A stretch of DNA of 64,000 nt, from positions 232,113 through 296,112 of the forward strand of contig NZ_BAEI01000087.1 in assembly GCF_000241325.1 (NCBI RefSeq). The letters run 5' to 3'. The position numbers were made by a program, and so were the translations under genes. Shown here piece by piece: positions 7,448-16,447 of the stretch. The notes under the pieces are model-generated. The model was not told the origin of the DNA. It did not search any database and saw only the letters and a program-made list of their open reading frames with translations. Numbering within the stretch: position 1 is the stretch's first letter; each line of letters opens with the position of its first letter. The stretch is from Gordonia polyisoprenivorans NBRC 16320 = JCM 10675. GTDB lineage: Bacteria; Actinomycetota; Actinomycetes; Mycobacteriales; Mycobacteriaceae.

Positions 7448-8260
7448 ATGACGATCCCCCCTCGCGACGTTGCCGCGACCATGTCCATTTCCGTCACCGC
7501 ACCCACCGAGATCGAGATGCAGATCGCGGTGGCCCGCATGCCCGGGCTGTCCCTCGACGAAACCCTCCAGGTGACCCTCGACGGCAAGCCGGTGTCGGTG
7601 GAGGAGATCGTGGACAATTACGGCGGCCGCATCCACCGGCTGTCGGTGGAGTCCGGTCAGCTCGATGTCGACTATCGGGCCGCGGTGACCACGCCTGCCG
7701 ATCCGGCCCAGGTCGCGGTCACCGATCATTCGATCTACTTGCGCCCCAGCCGATATGCCGAGGCCGACAAGTTCTTCGGATTCGCCGCGGGTCAGTTCGA
7801 CACCTCGTTGCCGAAGGGGGAACTCCTCAACCAGGTGACCGCGTTCGTCGAGGATCGCCTCGACTACATCCCCGGCGCGAGTGACCCCATCGACGGCGCC
7901 GCCGACACCCTGCTGGCCGGTGCGGGCGTCTGCCGCGACTACGCGCATCTGGTGGTGGCGTTGCTGCGCGCGTTGAACATCCCCGCCCGGTTGGTCGCCG
8001 TGTATGCGCCGGGCTGCGATCCGATGGATTTCCACGCGGTCGCCGAGGCGCTCATCGACGGCGTCTGGGTGGTGGTCGATGCCACGCGGCTCGCGCCACG
8101 CCAGGGGCTGGTGCGCATCTCGACCGGGCGGGACGCCGCCGACACCGCATTCCTCGACAACCACGAGGGTTCGATCAACCTCGACTCATATCAGGTGACC
8201 GCGGTGGTGCGCGGTGATCTGCCCATCGACGACGGAAAGGACCGCATCAGCATAGGCTGA
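7448..8260 (+). CDS. Transglutaminase-like cysteine protease-fold protein
   Basis: A 270-residue protein of the bacterial transglutaminase-like superfamily. After an N-terminal beta domain (about 10-95) comes the catalytic core, with Cys162 in AGVCRDYAH, His196 in MDFHAV and Asp211 in VVDATRL, the full Cys-His-Asp triad. No signal peptide is visible, so it is probably cytoplasmic. Members of this group are proteases or amide-bond-forming enzymes with mostly unknown substrates. A metallopeptidase gene starts 5 bp after its stop, so the two are probably co-transcribed and may act together in peptide or protein processing. The ATG at 7448 fits a TACCGT box; 7481 is a possible alternative. Confidence 0.82.
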   Translation: MTIPPRDVAATMSISVTAPTEIEMQIAVARMPGLSLDETLQVTLDGKPVSVEEIVDNYGGRIHRLSVESGQLDVDYRAAVTTPADPAQVAVTDHSIYLRPSRYAEADKFFGFAAGQFDTSLPKGELLNQVTAFVEDRLDYIPGASDPIDGAADTLLAGAGVCRDYAHLVVALLRALNIPARLVAVYAPGCDPMDFHAVAEALIDGVWVVVDATRLAPRQGLVRISTGRDAADTAFLDNHEGSINLDSYQVTAVVRGDLPIDDGKDRISIG

Positions 8261-8265
8261 GCGGT

Positions 8266-9378
8266 GTGCGCGCACTGACGTGCCCGATCTGCAATGCGCT
8301 GTCGGGATTCGAGAACCAGAACTGTCCCCGCTGTGGCACCTCCGTCGGAGTACATCTGCCCAGCCGATCACTGGTGGTGGCCTCCGAGGACGGCGTCGAC
8401 ATCGACGGGCGACACTGGGAGCGGTGTTCGAGTTGGTCGCGCACCGGCTGCAACTGGATGACGCCCTCGGAAGTGGGCGAAGGTGAGATCGGTTTGCGGG
8501 GACTGTGTTTCCCGGATTCGCTGGTGCGGCGCCAACCCGATCCGTCGGACACCATCGCCGTCGAGAAGCTCGCGCCGACCACCTTCGATCTGCGGATGGT
8601 GATCTATCAGCTCGCCGATCTGGGGCTACCGATCGAACCCTACTGGCGCACCAAGGGCGGATTGGCCTTCGACCTGTTGTCCAGTCTGTCGGAGGGCAAA
8701 CAGGTGATCATCGGGCACGCCGGTGGCGTCATCACCATCGACCTCGCCGAAACCCTTGACGCACATCGTGAACGGCTGCGGGTGTCACTCGGCGAGCCCT
8801 ATCGCACCATGGTCGGGCACTTCCGCCACGAGACCGGGCACTACTACCAGCATGTGCTCGTCGAAACCGGCGACGGGGCCGACCGCTATCTGGCCCGGTG
8901 CCGCGAGATCTTCGGCGACGAACGAGCGAGCTACAGCGACGCTCTCGACCGGCACTATCGGCACGGGCCACCGGCCAATTGGCGTGACTCGTTCATCTCC
9001 GAATACGCCACCATGCACCCGTGGGAGGACTTCGCCGAGTGCTTCGCCCACTACCTGCACATCACCGGAACCATCGACACCGCACGTGAATCCGGGCTGA
9101 TGCTCGAGAGTGATCAGGTGCGTTTCTCGATGGACCGCGACATCGTGCCGCTGGCGACGTACGCCGATCAGCCCATCGAGAAACTGCTGTATGACTGGAA
9201 GTGGCTGTCCACCATGTTCAATCGCGTCAACCAGGCGATGGGCAGCCCGCCGCTGTATCCCTTCGACATCCCGCAACCGGTGGTGCGCAAACTCGGCTTC
9301 GTCCATCGCGTGATCCGGGAGTCGACCAAGCGTAATCCGGTCACCGATCCGATGGTCGCCGAGCCTGCGGTGTCGTGA
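8266..9378 (+). CDS. Putative zinc-ribbon metallopeptidase
   Basis: A 370-residue protein with an N-terminal zinc ribbon (Cys6, Cys9, Cys20, Cys23) and a gluzincin-type active site HETGH (His188, Glu189, His192) in GHFRHETGHYYQ. A further acidic segment (HPWEDFAECFAHYLH) can supply the third zinc ligand. This matches the family of putative zinc-binding metallopeptidases often found beside transglutaminase-like proteins in actinobacteria and proteobacteria. It starts with GTG 5 bp after the transglutaminase-like gene. The substrate is unknown. Downstream it is convergent with otsB. Confidence 0.8.
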   Translation: MRALTCPICNALSGFENQNCPRCGTSVGVHLPSRSLVVASEDGVDIDGRHWERCSSWSRTGCNWMTPSEVGEGEIGLRGLCFPDSLVRRQPDPSDTIAVEKLAPTTFDLRMVIYQLADLGLPIEPYWRTKGGLAFDLLSSLSEGKQVIIGHAGGVITIDLAETLDAHRERLRVSLGEPYRTMVGHFRHETGHYYQHVLVETGDGADRYLARCREIFGDERASYSDALDRHYRHGPPANWRDSFISEYATMHPWEDFAECFAHYLHITGTIDTARESGLMLESDQVRFSMDRDIVPLATYADQPIEKLLYDWKWLSTMFNRVNQAMGSPPLYPFDIPQPVVRKLGFVHRVIRESTKRNPVTDPMVAEPAVS

Positions 9379-9409
9379 ACCCGCACCAGTCGCCCGGGCC
9401 GCCGCCAGG

Positions 9410-10192
9410 TCAGCCGAGCGCCTCGCGGCGATGGGCGGCAACGAATTCGAGGACGGCGGCCACATCCGCCGGATCGCCGACGCGATACTGGGCGGCGGTG
9501 TCACCGGGGCCGACCTTGATGCTGATGTCGTGGTCGTGGCGCAGATGGGCGAAGGCCTTTTCGTCGGTGACGTCGTCACCGAGATAGATGACGACGTCGG
9601 CGCCGGTGCGGTCGCGCAGGAGGTCGAGTGCGAGGCCCTTGCTGGTCTCGATGACGGCGAGCTCGATGACCGCCTTGCCCTCGGTGGCCTCGACCCCGTC
9701 CCACCGGGCCGGGCCGAGACGAGCGCGGTCGAGGGCGGTCGCGGCGTCGGCGGGGCTCGCGTTGCGGACGTGCAGGGTGGTGCTGACCGGTTTGACCTCC
9801 ACCGTGACACCGTCGAATTCTGTTGCGATGGACTCGAACTCGTCGATGATCCGGGCGAGGAGCTGCTGCTGCTCGGCGGTGACCGGTTGCCCGAAGCCGG
9901 TGTCGAACTCGCTGCCGTGGCTGCCGACGAGGGTGATCGGGTCGTCGGCGAGACCGGACAGTGCGGCGAGATCCGACAGCGCCCGCCCGCTCACCACGGC
10001 CACCGTGGTGCGGTCGAGTCGGGCGGCGGCCCGTAGCGCCTCGATCGATTCGGGCAGACCGACCGCGTCCTGCGGCCGGGAGACGATGGGGGCGATACAG
10101 CCGTCGTAGTCCGACGCGAGCAGCAGCCGGTTCACCGTGCTCGCCCGCAGCAGCGCGTCGGACAGCGGTGTGGGGATGCCCTCGGCGCTCAT
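9410..10192 (-). CDS. otsB: Trehalose-6-phosphate phosphatase
   Basis: A 260-residue HAD-superfamily phosphatase that converts trehalose-6-phosphate to trehalose, the second step of the OtsA-OtsB route. Motif I is DYDGC, with Asp28 as nucleophile and Asp30 as acid/base; the usual Thr is replaced by Cys32. Later motifs include VVSGR, the GSHG segment, a lysine in EGKAVIEL and the metal-binding LGDDVTDE. The start at 10192 overlaps the otsA stop by 4 bp (ATGA), so the pair is translationally coupled. The protein is short and single-domain, unlike the longer mycobacterial OtsB proteins. Confidence 0.92.
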   Translation of the reverse strand: MSAEGIPTPLSDALLRASTVNRLLLASDYDGCIAPIVSRPQDAVGLPESIEALRAAARLDRTTVAVVSGRALSDLAALSGLADDPITLVGSHGSEFDTGFGQPVTAEQQQLLARIIDEFESIATEFDGVTVEVKPVSTTLHVRNASPADAATALDRARLGPARWDGVEATEGKAVIELAVIETSKGLALDLLRDRTGADVVIYLGDDVTDEKAFAHLRHDHDISIKVGPGDTAAQYRVGDPADVAAVLEFVAAHRREALG

Positions 10193-11745
10193 CGCCCGTC
10201 GGCCGACTCGTCGGCCCCAGACTCGATCGACCCAGACTCGATCGGCCCAGCCTCGTCGGATTCGGAATCCAGCAGGCGCACACCGCGGTTCGCCGATGCC
10301 TCGGTCTCGGTCGTATCGGCCAGGGTGCCGAGGAAACTTGCCGCCCACTTGCCGACGTCGTGCGCCAGAACCTGCCTGCGCAGGGCCCGCATGCGGCGTC
10401 GGCCTTCTTCGGGGGCCTGCTCGACGGCGGCGACGATCGCGTCCTTGACGCCGTCGAGGTCATACGGGTTGGCCTGATACGCCGACCGCAATTCGGCTGC
10501 GGCACCGGTGAACTCGCTCAGCACCAAGGCGCCACCGAGGTCGTTGCGGCACGCCACGTACTCCTTGGCGACCAGGTTCATCCCGTCACGCAGGGGCGTC
10601 ACGAGCATGACGTCGGCGGCGACGAAGAAGGCGATGAGGTCGTCGCGGGGGATCGGACGGTGCAGGTACTGCACGATCGGCCGGCCGACCTCGCTGTAGC
10701 GGCCGTTGATGTTGCCGACGAGCTGTTCGATACCCGCGCGCATCTGGATGTAACTCTCCACGCGTTCGCGGCTCGGTGTCGCCAGCTGCACCATGACGGT
10801 GTCGGCGGCGTCGATTCGCTTCTCCTCCAGCAACTCCTGGAGCGCTCGTAGCCGGACGTCGATGCCCTTGGTGTAATCGAGCCGGTCGACGCCGAGCATG
10901 ATCGTCTTCGGGTTGCCGAGTTCTTTGCGGATCTCGGCGGCACGTTTGCGGATCTCCTTGGATCGCGCCTTCCCGTCGAGTTCGCCGGAATCGATGGAGA
11001 TCGGGAAGGCCCCGACCCGTACCGTGCGGAAACCGACCTGCACCACACCGAACCGCGACCGCACGCCGACGGTGCCCTTGCTGGTGGCCTGACCGGCGAG
11101 GCGTCGTGCGAGATAGAGGAAGTTCTGGGCGCCGCCGGGGAGGTGGAAGCCGATGAGATCGGCACCGAGGAGTCCCTCGACGATCTCGGTCCGCCAGGGC
11201 AGCTGCATGAACAACTCGACCGGCGGGAACGGGATGTGCAGGAAGAACCCGATCTTGAGGTCGGGGCGCAGCATCCGCAGCATCTTCGGGACGAGCTGCA
11301 GTTGGTAGTCCTGAACCCACACGACCGCACCCTCGGCGGCGGCCTTCGAGGCGGCCTCGGCGAAGCGGCGGTTCACCTCGACGTAGGTGTTCCACCATTC
11401 GCGGTGGTATTCGGGTTTGACGATGACGTCGTGGTAAAGCGGCCACAGGGTGGCGTTGGAGAAGCCTTCGTAGTATTCGGCGATCTCCTGCGTCGACAGC
11501 GGCACCGCCTGAATGCCGATCCCCTCGACCTCAGGGTTCTCGTCGGAGTCGGCGATGCCCGACCACCCCACCCAGGCGCCGGTGTGGGAGCGAAGGATGG
11601 GTTCGAGAGCGGTGACCAGACCGCCGGGGCTGCGCTTCCAGGTGATCTCGCCGTCGGCGTCGACCGACTTGTCGACGGGCAGCCGGTTGGCCACCACGAC
11701 GAACTCGGCGCCGGATTCGGGTACCGCTCGGCTCTCCGAGGTCAC
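10189..11745 (-). CDS. otsA: Trehalose-6-phosphate synthase (GT20)
   Basis: A 518-residue retaining glycosyltransferase that joins a nucleotide-activated glucose and glucose-6-phosphate to give trehalose-6-phosphate. Conserved segments include VVVANRLPV at the N-terminus, the Gly-Gly loop SPGGLVTAL, WVQDYQLQLVP, the phosphate-contacting region VDRLDYTKGID, and LRDGMNLVAKEYVA near the nucleotide site. The last 40 residues are Ser/Glu/Gly-rich and look disordered. It starts with GTG only 3 bp after the small upstream gene and overlaps otsB by 4 bp. Trehalose is a stress protectant and a precursor of mycolate esters in these bacteria. Confidence 0.95.
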   Translation of the reverse strand: MTSESRAVPESGAEFVVVANRLPVDKSVDADGEITWKRSPGGLVTALEPILRSHTGAWVGWSGIADSDENPEVEGIGIQAVPLSTQEIAEYYEGFSNATLWPLYHDVIVKPEYHREWWNTYVEVNRRFAEAASKAAAEGAVVWVQDYQLQLVPKMLRMLRPDLKIGFFLHIPFPPVELFMQLPWRTEIVEGLLGADLIGFHLPGGAQNFLYLARRLAGQATSKGTVGVRSRFGVVQVGFRTVRVGAFPISIDSGELDGKARSKEIRKRAAEIRKELGNPKTIMLGVDRLDYTKGIDVRLRALQELLEEKRIDAADTVMVQLATPSRERVESYIQMRAGIEQLVGNINGRYSEVGRPIVQYLHRPIPRDDLIAFFVAADVMLVTPLRDGMNLVAKEYVACRNDLGGALVLSEFTGAAAELRSAYQANPYDLDGVKDAIVAAVEQAPEEGRRRMRALRRQVLAHDVGKWAASFLGTLADTTETEASANRGVRLLDSESDEAGPIESGSIESGADESADGR

Positions 11746-11748
11746 GGG

Positions 11749-11916
11749 TCAGGCGTTCTCGCCCGGTGCGATCCCCAACATCGACAGCAGCATCCGGCAC
11801 TCGTCGGCGTCTGTCGCGTAGGCGGCGACGACGCGTCGCGCGGAGCTCGCGGTCTCGTCGGCCACTGGCTCCAGCTCTTCGTCGGCGATGTCGGTGGTTT
11901 TGGCTGCTGCCATCAT
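11749..11916 (-). CDS. Small conserved protein upstream of otsA (55 aa)
   Basis: A 55-residue acidic, helical protein beginning MMAAAKTTDIADEEL. It has no Cys pair or transmembrane segment. The first Met at 11916 is followed at once by another; a purine-rich GAGGGGAC precedes them and is a good ribosome binding site. The stop lies 3 bp before the otsA GTG, so it heads the otsBA operon. Mycobacteria also carry a small unknown gene beside otsA (from memory, Rv3489), which suggests a conserved partner, but the function is unknown. The SSARRVVAAYATDADE and CRMLLSMLGIAP segments look like a compact helical core. Confidence 0.72.
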   Translation of the reverse strand: MMAAAKTTDIADEELEPVADETASSARRVVAAYATDADECRMLLSMLGIAPGENA

Positions 11917-12035
11917 GTCCCCTCGGTCGTGGCCCCGGATGGGGCGCCGCGGTCGTCGGATGTCGTGGTTGTCGCACCGTCGTGTGGTGCGCGCGACCAC
12001 CCATGGTACCCGGTCACCCGCTGAGGGCTTCGCGG

Positions 12036-13463
12036 TCACCACTCGATCCGGCGGCGTCGGCGCAGGCGGCGCCGGTGCGCCCATTCGGGCCGGACGATGC
12101 GGGGCCGGCGCAGGGTGCGGGCGATGAACTCGCCGAGGGTCACCCCCGCGGCCAGCGCGCAACCGACGCCCAGGGCGCTTCCGGCCCAGGTGAGTCCGTC
12201 GAGAGTCTGATCGTTGAGCAGCCCGTACAGACCGCGGTAGACGGCGAGACCCGGCAGCAGGGGCGTGATACCGGCGACGGCGACCACCAGCGGCGGAGTG
12301 AGTGCGCGGCGCGCAAGCAGACCGCCGAGCATCCCGATGCAGACCGCGGCCAGACCGGAACCGATGACGTCGCCGACCGGGATGAACGAGGCGCCCGCGG
12401 CGACGCCGACACCGATCACGCCGGAGATGAAGGCGACCGGCAGCGCGCGCCGCTCGGCGTAACAGGCCAGCGCGAACGCGAATGCGGCGAAGGCGCCCGC
12501 GGCCACGCGTGCGGGGATGTCGACGGCCGCGAACTCCGTGGTGGTGGTGATGGCGGGCAGGTAGATGCCGACCGCCGAGAGCATCCGCAGCGCCATACCG
12601 ACGCCGGCGATGATGCCACCGGTCATCAGCAACAGCTCGAAGAAGCGGGCGACGCCGGTGATCGGTGCGCCGGTGATGGCGTCCTGCACCGAGCCCACCA
12701 GCGACAGTCCCGACAGCAGCACGACGATCCCCGCCGCGATGACCTGGGACGGCATGATCTCGAACCCGAGTTTCTCGCCGCCCTCGAACACCAGCGCCGC
12801 CGGTACCACCGCGATGAAGCCGCCGGTGACCTGTTGGAAGAAGATCGGGGTGCCGATGCGATTGAGTAGCCGATTGATGGTGACGGTGACCCCGGTCGTC
12901 ACGAACGCCAACAGCGCGATCAGCGGTCCGCCGCCGAGCAGCACGCTGATGCCTGCGGCCATCAGCCCCCACGCGAGAGTCGCGACCTTGTAGGGGTAAG
13001 GGTGCGGGGCGGCGATGATCGCGTCGACCATCCGGTGCGCGGTGGCCGGCGTGATCGCCGAATCCCGGATGCGGCGGATGAGTTTGTCGACCTGCGCGAG
13101 TCGGGTGAAGTCCAGCGAGCGGTAGTGGACGGTCTCCATCGTCGTGATGGGCGGCAGCGTCGCGCCGCGTCGGGCGCTGACGACGATGGTGTTGTAGGTG
13201 ACATCCACGTCGACGTCCTCGATGCCGTAGATGTTCGCGACGAACTGGATCTGGCTGCCGGTGTCGATCGCGCCGGTCCCCGAGTCGAGCAGCACCGCGC
13301 CGATCTTAGTCGCCAGGTCGAGCACCTCGGTGATGGCCCCGACGTCGAACCGATCGATCGGACGCCGGGGCGCCACCATGATGCTGCCGGGTTCGATGGT
13401 GTCGATCGTGGCCTGGCTGGTGCCGATGAGGCGGCGGGCGGTGCGGCGGATATACTCGCGCAA
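12036..13463 (-). CDS. thrE: ThrE-type threonine/serine exporter
   Basis: A 475-residue membrane protein of the ThrE family, which exports threonine and serine by proton exchange. A cytosolic N-terminal domain of about 170 residues (DLATKIGAVLLDSGTGA, then a VTYNTIVVSARRG strand) precedes about ten hydrophobic helices between 180 and 455, in two halves. A basic tail of about 35 residues (RRPRIVRPEWAHRRRLRRRR) ends it. The likely start is TTG at 13463. The Shine-Dalgarno sequence in front of it, AAGGAGG, is the antisense of the acceptor stem of the divergent tRNA-Thr gene. The start is less certain than the identity. Confidence 0.85.
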   Translation of the reverse strand: MREYIRRTARRLIGTSQATIDTIEPGSIMVAPRRPIDRFDVGAITEVLDLATKIGAVLLDSGTGAIDTGSQIQFVANIYGIEDVDVDVTYNTIVVSARRGATLPPITTMETVHYRSLDFTRLAQVDKLIRRIRDSAITPATAHRMVDAIIAAPHPYPYKVATLAWGLMAAGISVLLGGGPLIALLAFVTTGVTVTINRLLNRIGTPIFFQQVTGGFIAVVPAALVFEGGEKLGFEIMPSQVIAAGIVVLLSGLSLVGSVQDAITGAPITGVARFFELLLMTGGIIAGVGMALRMLSAVGIYLPAITTTTEFAAVDIPARVAAGAFAAFAFALACYAERRALPVAFISGVIGVGVAAGASFIPVGDVIGSGLAAVCIGMLGGLLARRALTPPLVVAVAGITPLLPGLAVYRGLYGLLNDQTLDGLTWAGSALGVGCALAAGVTLGEFIARTLRRPRIVRPEWAHRRRLRRRRRIEW

Positions 13464-13467
13464 GCAT

Positions 13468-13539
13468 GCCTCCTTAGCTCAGTGGTAGAGCACTCGCCTT
13501 GTAAGCGAGCGGTCGTCAGTTCAATCCTGACAGGGGGCT
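13468..13539 (+). tRNA. tRNA-Thr (anticodon UGU)
   Basis: A 72-nt cloverleaf. The acceptor stem pairs GCCTCCT with AGGGGGC (one T-G pair). The D arm contains AGCTCAGTGGTAGAGC, the anticodon stem CTCGC/GCGAG encloses CTTGTAA with anticodon TGT (13500-13502), and the T arm carries GTTCAATC. The discriminator is T at 13539 and CCA is not encoded. Confidence 0.95.
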
Positions 13540-13552
13540 CGCCTGCAGACTG

Positions 13553-13583
13553 CGGCCCGTCCGGTGTGATTTCGGACGGGCCG
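13553..13583 (+). terminator. Hairpin after tRNA-Thr
   Basis: An 11-bp perfect stem CGGCCCGTCCG / CGGACGGGCCG with a 9-nt loop, followed by a moderately T-rich stretch (TCGGTCTT). It is well placed to end the tRNA transcript. Confidence 0.7.
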
Positions 13584-13651
13584 TCGGTCTTGGGCGGGTG
13601 CAGTCGATGTCGTCGAGTTGTCATCGTCCCGCGCCGGCCTGTGTGCGCGAT

Positions 13652-13657
13652 TAGAGT
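13652..13657 (+). promoter_or_regulatory. -10 box of arcA
   Basis: TAGAGT, 6 nt before the ATG at 13664. Confidence 0.45.
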
Positions 13658-13663
13658 TCGCGT

Positions 13664-14887
13664 ATGACTTTCCACGTCGACTCCGAAGTGGGTCCGCTGG
13701 CCCAGGTCATCCTGCACAAGCCGGGGATCGAGTTGTTGCGTCTCACACCCGACAACGTCAAGGGATTGCTGTTCGACGACGTGATGTGGGCCGAGAAGGC
13801 GCAGGAGGAGCACGAGCAGTTCCAGCAGATACTGCGCGACCTCGGGGTGACGGTCCACCTCTATCAGGACCTGCTCGCCGAGGCACTCGCCCAGGACGGT
13901 GCGCGCGACGAGCTGGCGGCCGAGCTGATCACCGAAACCCAGTTCGGGACCGAACTCGACGGACCCCTGCAGGAGTTGCTCGACGAGCGCACACCCGACC
14001 AGCTGGCCGAGCTGTTGATCGGCGGCATGCTCAAACGAGAGGCGGCGCCGCATCTCGGTGGCGTGTCGAGCCTGCTGCTCCACAGCCTCGACGACGACGA
14101 CTTCCTCCTCGCGCCGCTGCCCAATCATCTGTTCCAGCGCGACAATTCGGCGTGGATCTACGCCGGGGTCAACCTCAACCCGATGGCCAAACCGGCACGG
14201 CAACGCGAGACCATCAACTCCCGGCTGATCTACAACTTCCATCCGATGTTCACCGCGGAGGAGTTCGTGTTCTACAACGGCAACGATCCGATGCGGCACA
14301 CACCGGCCACCATCGAGGGCGGGGACATTCTCGTCATCGGCAACCGCACGGTGATGATCGGTATGAGCGAACGTACCGCCCCGCAGGGCATCGAGGTGCT
14401 CGCCGAAAACCTGTTCAAGTCGGGGACCGTCGACAAGGTCATCGTCGTCGAACTCCCGATGGAGCGGGCGTTCATGCATCTCGACACCGCCATGACGCAG
14501 GTCGATCGCGACGCGTTCAGTGTCTACCCGTATCTGCCGGATACCTTGCGCTCCTACACTCTGGTGCCGCGAAACGACCAGGGCCACTTCACCGTGACCG
14601 AGAACGCCGAGCTGTTCGCCGTGGTGGCCGAGGCGCTCGGGGTGGACACGTTGCGGGTTCTCAAGGCGCCGATCGACCGGCTCGAGGCGGCCCGGGCGCA
14701 GTGGGACGACGGCAACAACTTCTTGACCGTATCGCCGGGGGTCGTGGTCGGGTACGAACGCAATGTCACCACCAACAAATACTTGGGCGACAACGGCATT
14801 CAGGTCATCGCCATGTCGGGGTCGGAGCTCGGGCGTGGTCGAGGCGGGCCACGGTGCATGTCCTGCCCGATCGAGCGTGAGGCCTAG
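13664..14887 (+). CDS. arcA: Arginine deiminase
   Basis: ArcA hydrolyses L-arginine to citrulline and ammonia. The 407-residue length fits the family. Visible signatures are the N-terminal SEVGPLAQVILHKPG, the substrate-binding LFQRDNSAWIYAGVNLN region with its Asp, EGGDILVIGNRTV with the catalytic Glu/Asp region, FMHLDTAMTQVD with the catalytic His, and the nucleophile Cys398 in GGPRCMSCPIE near the C-terminus. The usual partners arcB and arcC are not next to it, so it is probably a stand-alone arginine-degrading enzyme and not part of a full ADI pathway here. The carboxylesterase gene starts 2 bp after its stop, so the two share a transcript. Confidence 0.95.
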   Translation: MTFHVDSEVGPLAQVILHKPGIELLRLTPDNVKGLLFDDVMWAEKAQEEHEQFQQILRDLGVTVHLYQDLLAEALAQDGARDELAAELITETQFGTELDGPLQELLDERTPDQLAELLIGGMLKREAAPHLGGVSSLLLHSLDDDDFLLAPLPNHLFQRDNSAWIYAGVNLNPMAKPARQRETINSRLIYNFHPMFTAEEFVFYNGNDPMRHTPATIEGGDILVIGNRTVMIGMSERTAPQGIEVLAENLFKSGTVDKVIVVELPMERAFMHLDTAMTQVDRDAFSVYPYLPDTLRSYTLVPRNDQGHFTVTENAELFAVVAEALGVDTLRVLKAPIDRLEAARAQWDDGNNFLTVSPGVVVGYERNVTTNKYLGDNGIQVIAMSGSELGRGRGGPRCMSCPIEREA

Positions 14888-14888
14888 C

Positions 14889-16433
14889 ATGAGCGACACG
14901 CAGTCCGGCGGTGGCTCCTCGTCTCCCGTGGTGGAGACCACCTCGGGCGCCTATCGCGGTGTTCGTGACCACTGGATTCACGTGTGGAAGGGCATCCGGT
15001 ACGCCGCGCCACCCGTGGGTGAGAATCGCTGGCGCCGTGCGCGTCCGGCGATTCCGCACGCCGGTGTCGTCGATGCCGACCGGTTCGGTGCGGTGTGTCC
15101 ACAGGCGCGTAATCCGGCGATCGGTCTGGGTAGCGATCCGGTGATCGACGAGGACTGTCTGTTCCTCAACGTGTGGGCCCCGGTGGCCGGCGCCGACTCA
15201 CCACGACCGGTGATCGTGTGGGTACATGGTGGGGCCTACGTTTTCGGATCCGGTGGTCAACCCCTCTACGACGGCACCCGGATGGCCGCGCAGCGTGACG
15301 TCGTGGTGGTCACGATCAACTACCGCATCGGTGCCTTCGGGTTCGCCGACATGGGGCCGGTGATCGATGGTGCGGAAACCAATGTCGCATTGTCGGATGT
15401 GCTGGCCGCGTTGACGTGGGTGCGCGACAACATCTCCGGGTTCGGTGGCGACCCGGCGCAGGTGACGGTGGCCGGCGAGTCGGCGGGCGGTGGGATCGTC
15501 ACCACGCTGCTCACGATCCCGGCCGCTCGCGGACTGTTCCATCGGGCGATCGCCCAGAGCTCACCGGCGACGGCGGTGGCCTCGGCGCAGCGGATGGGGA
15601 TTGTTTCCGAGCGTATCGCCGCCGCTATTCCCGGCGATCTGCGCTCGGCGTCGTCGGCGCAGTTCGTCCACGCGCAGATGCAGGTCTTCGCCGAAGTACC
15701 ACAGGAGAATCCGGGAATCCTGGCCTTCACGGTCACCGTTGACGGGGATCTGGTTCCGCATCACCCGATCGACGTGTACCGGGCCGGCGAATCGATCCCG
15801 GTGCCGTTGCTGATCGGAACGAACCGCGACGAGTCCGCGCTGTTCCGTTACATGAAGTCCCCGTTGATGCCGATCGACCTGTCGACGATCCGCACCATGT
15901 TCGAGCGGATCGCGCTCGAACAGCCCGAACTCCGTGTACCCGATGAGCACACCGTACTCGCGGCGTATCCGCGGAATGCCAAGGCCGCCGGGCTCGGCAT
16001 TGCGCGTGACCTGGCTTTCCGGATGCCGACGCTGTGGGTCGCTGATGCGCACGCCGAGGTGGCGCCGGTGTACATGTACCGATTCGACTGGGCGCCCAGG
16101 ATGTTCCGTGTACTGCGCCTCGGTGCCACGCACGGCACCGAGCTCAACTACACCTGGGGCAATCTTCCAGCGGGACGCAAGGACATCACCTACAAGCTGG
16201 GTGGGCGGGCAACCGGTGAACATATTGCCGAACGGCTCCTCGGTCGCTGGGGATCGTTTGTGCGAGAAGGTGTTCCCGATGTCCGGCTCGATTCGGGCCC
16301 GACGCCCTCGTGGCCCCGATACCGCAGCGACGATCGCCGCTCCCTGGTGATCGACGAGGACGATCGCGTGGTCCAAGGGCTCGACGACAACCTCCGCGAC
16401 ACCTGGGGCAACGACATCCTCGCCTTCCGCTGA
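14889..16433 (+). CDS. Type-B carboxylesterase (first of two)
   Basis: A 514-residue alpha/beta hydrolase of the carboxylesterase type-B family, which cleaves carboxylic esters. The Ser-Glu-His triad is visible: Ser198 in GESAGG, Glu315 in GTNRDESALF and His415 in GATHGTELNY. The oxyanion motif VWVHGGAYVFGSG precedes Ser198. No signal peptide is present, so it is intracellular. The ATG at 14889, 2 bp after arcA, was chosen over the longer frame from 14763, which overlaps arcA. A paralogue lies at 45203-46822. Confidence 0.9.
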   Translation: MSDTQSGGGSSSPVVETTSGAYRGVRDHWIHVWKGIRYAAPPVGENRWRRARPAIPHAGVVDADRFGAVCPQARNPAIGLGSDPVIDEDCLFLNVWAPVAGADSPRPVIVWVHGGAYVFGSGGQPLYDGTRMAAQRDVVVVTINYRIGAFGFADMGPVIDGAETNVALSDVLAALTWVRDNISGFGGDPAQVTVAGESAGGGIVTTLLTIPAARGLFHRAIAQSSPATAVASAQRMGIVSERIAAAIPGDLRSASSAQFVHAQMQVFAEVPQENPGILAFTVTVDGDLVPHHPIDVYRAGESIPVPLLIGTNRDESALFRYMKSPLMPIDLSTIRTMFERIALEQPELRVPDEHTVLAAYPRNAKAAGLGIARDLAFRMPTLWVADAHAEVAPVYMYRFDWAPRMFRVLRLGATHGTELNYTWGNLPAGRKDITYKLGGRATGEHIAERLLGRWGSFVREGVPDVRLDSGPTPSWPRYRSDDRRSLVIDEDDRVVQGLDDNLRDTWGNDILAFR

Positions 16434-16447
16434 GGTATCGCGGGGAC

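Noticed and set aside
12962..14941. A 659-codon minus-strand frame across arcA, the tRNA gene and the start of thrE.
   Set aside because: It is antisense to arginine deiminase and runs through a tRNA gene; its composition is that of a shadow.
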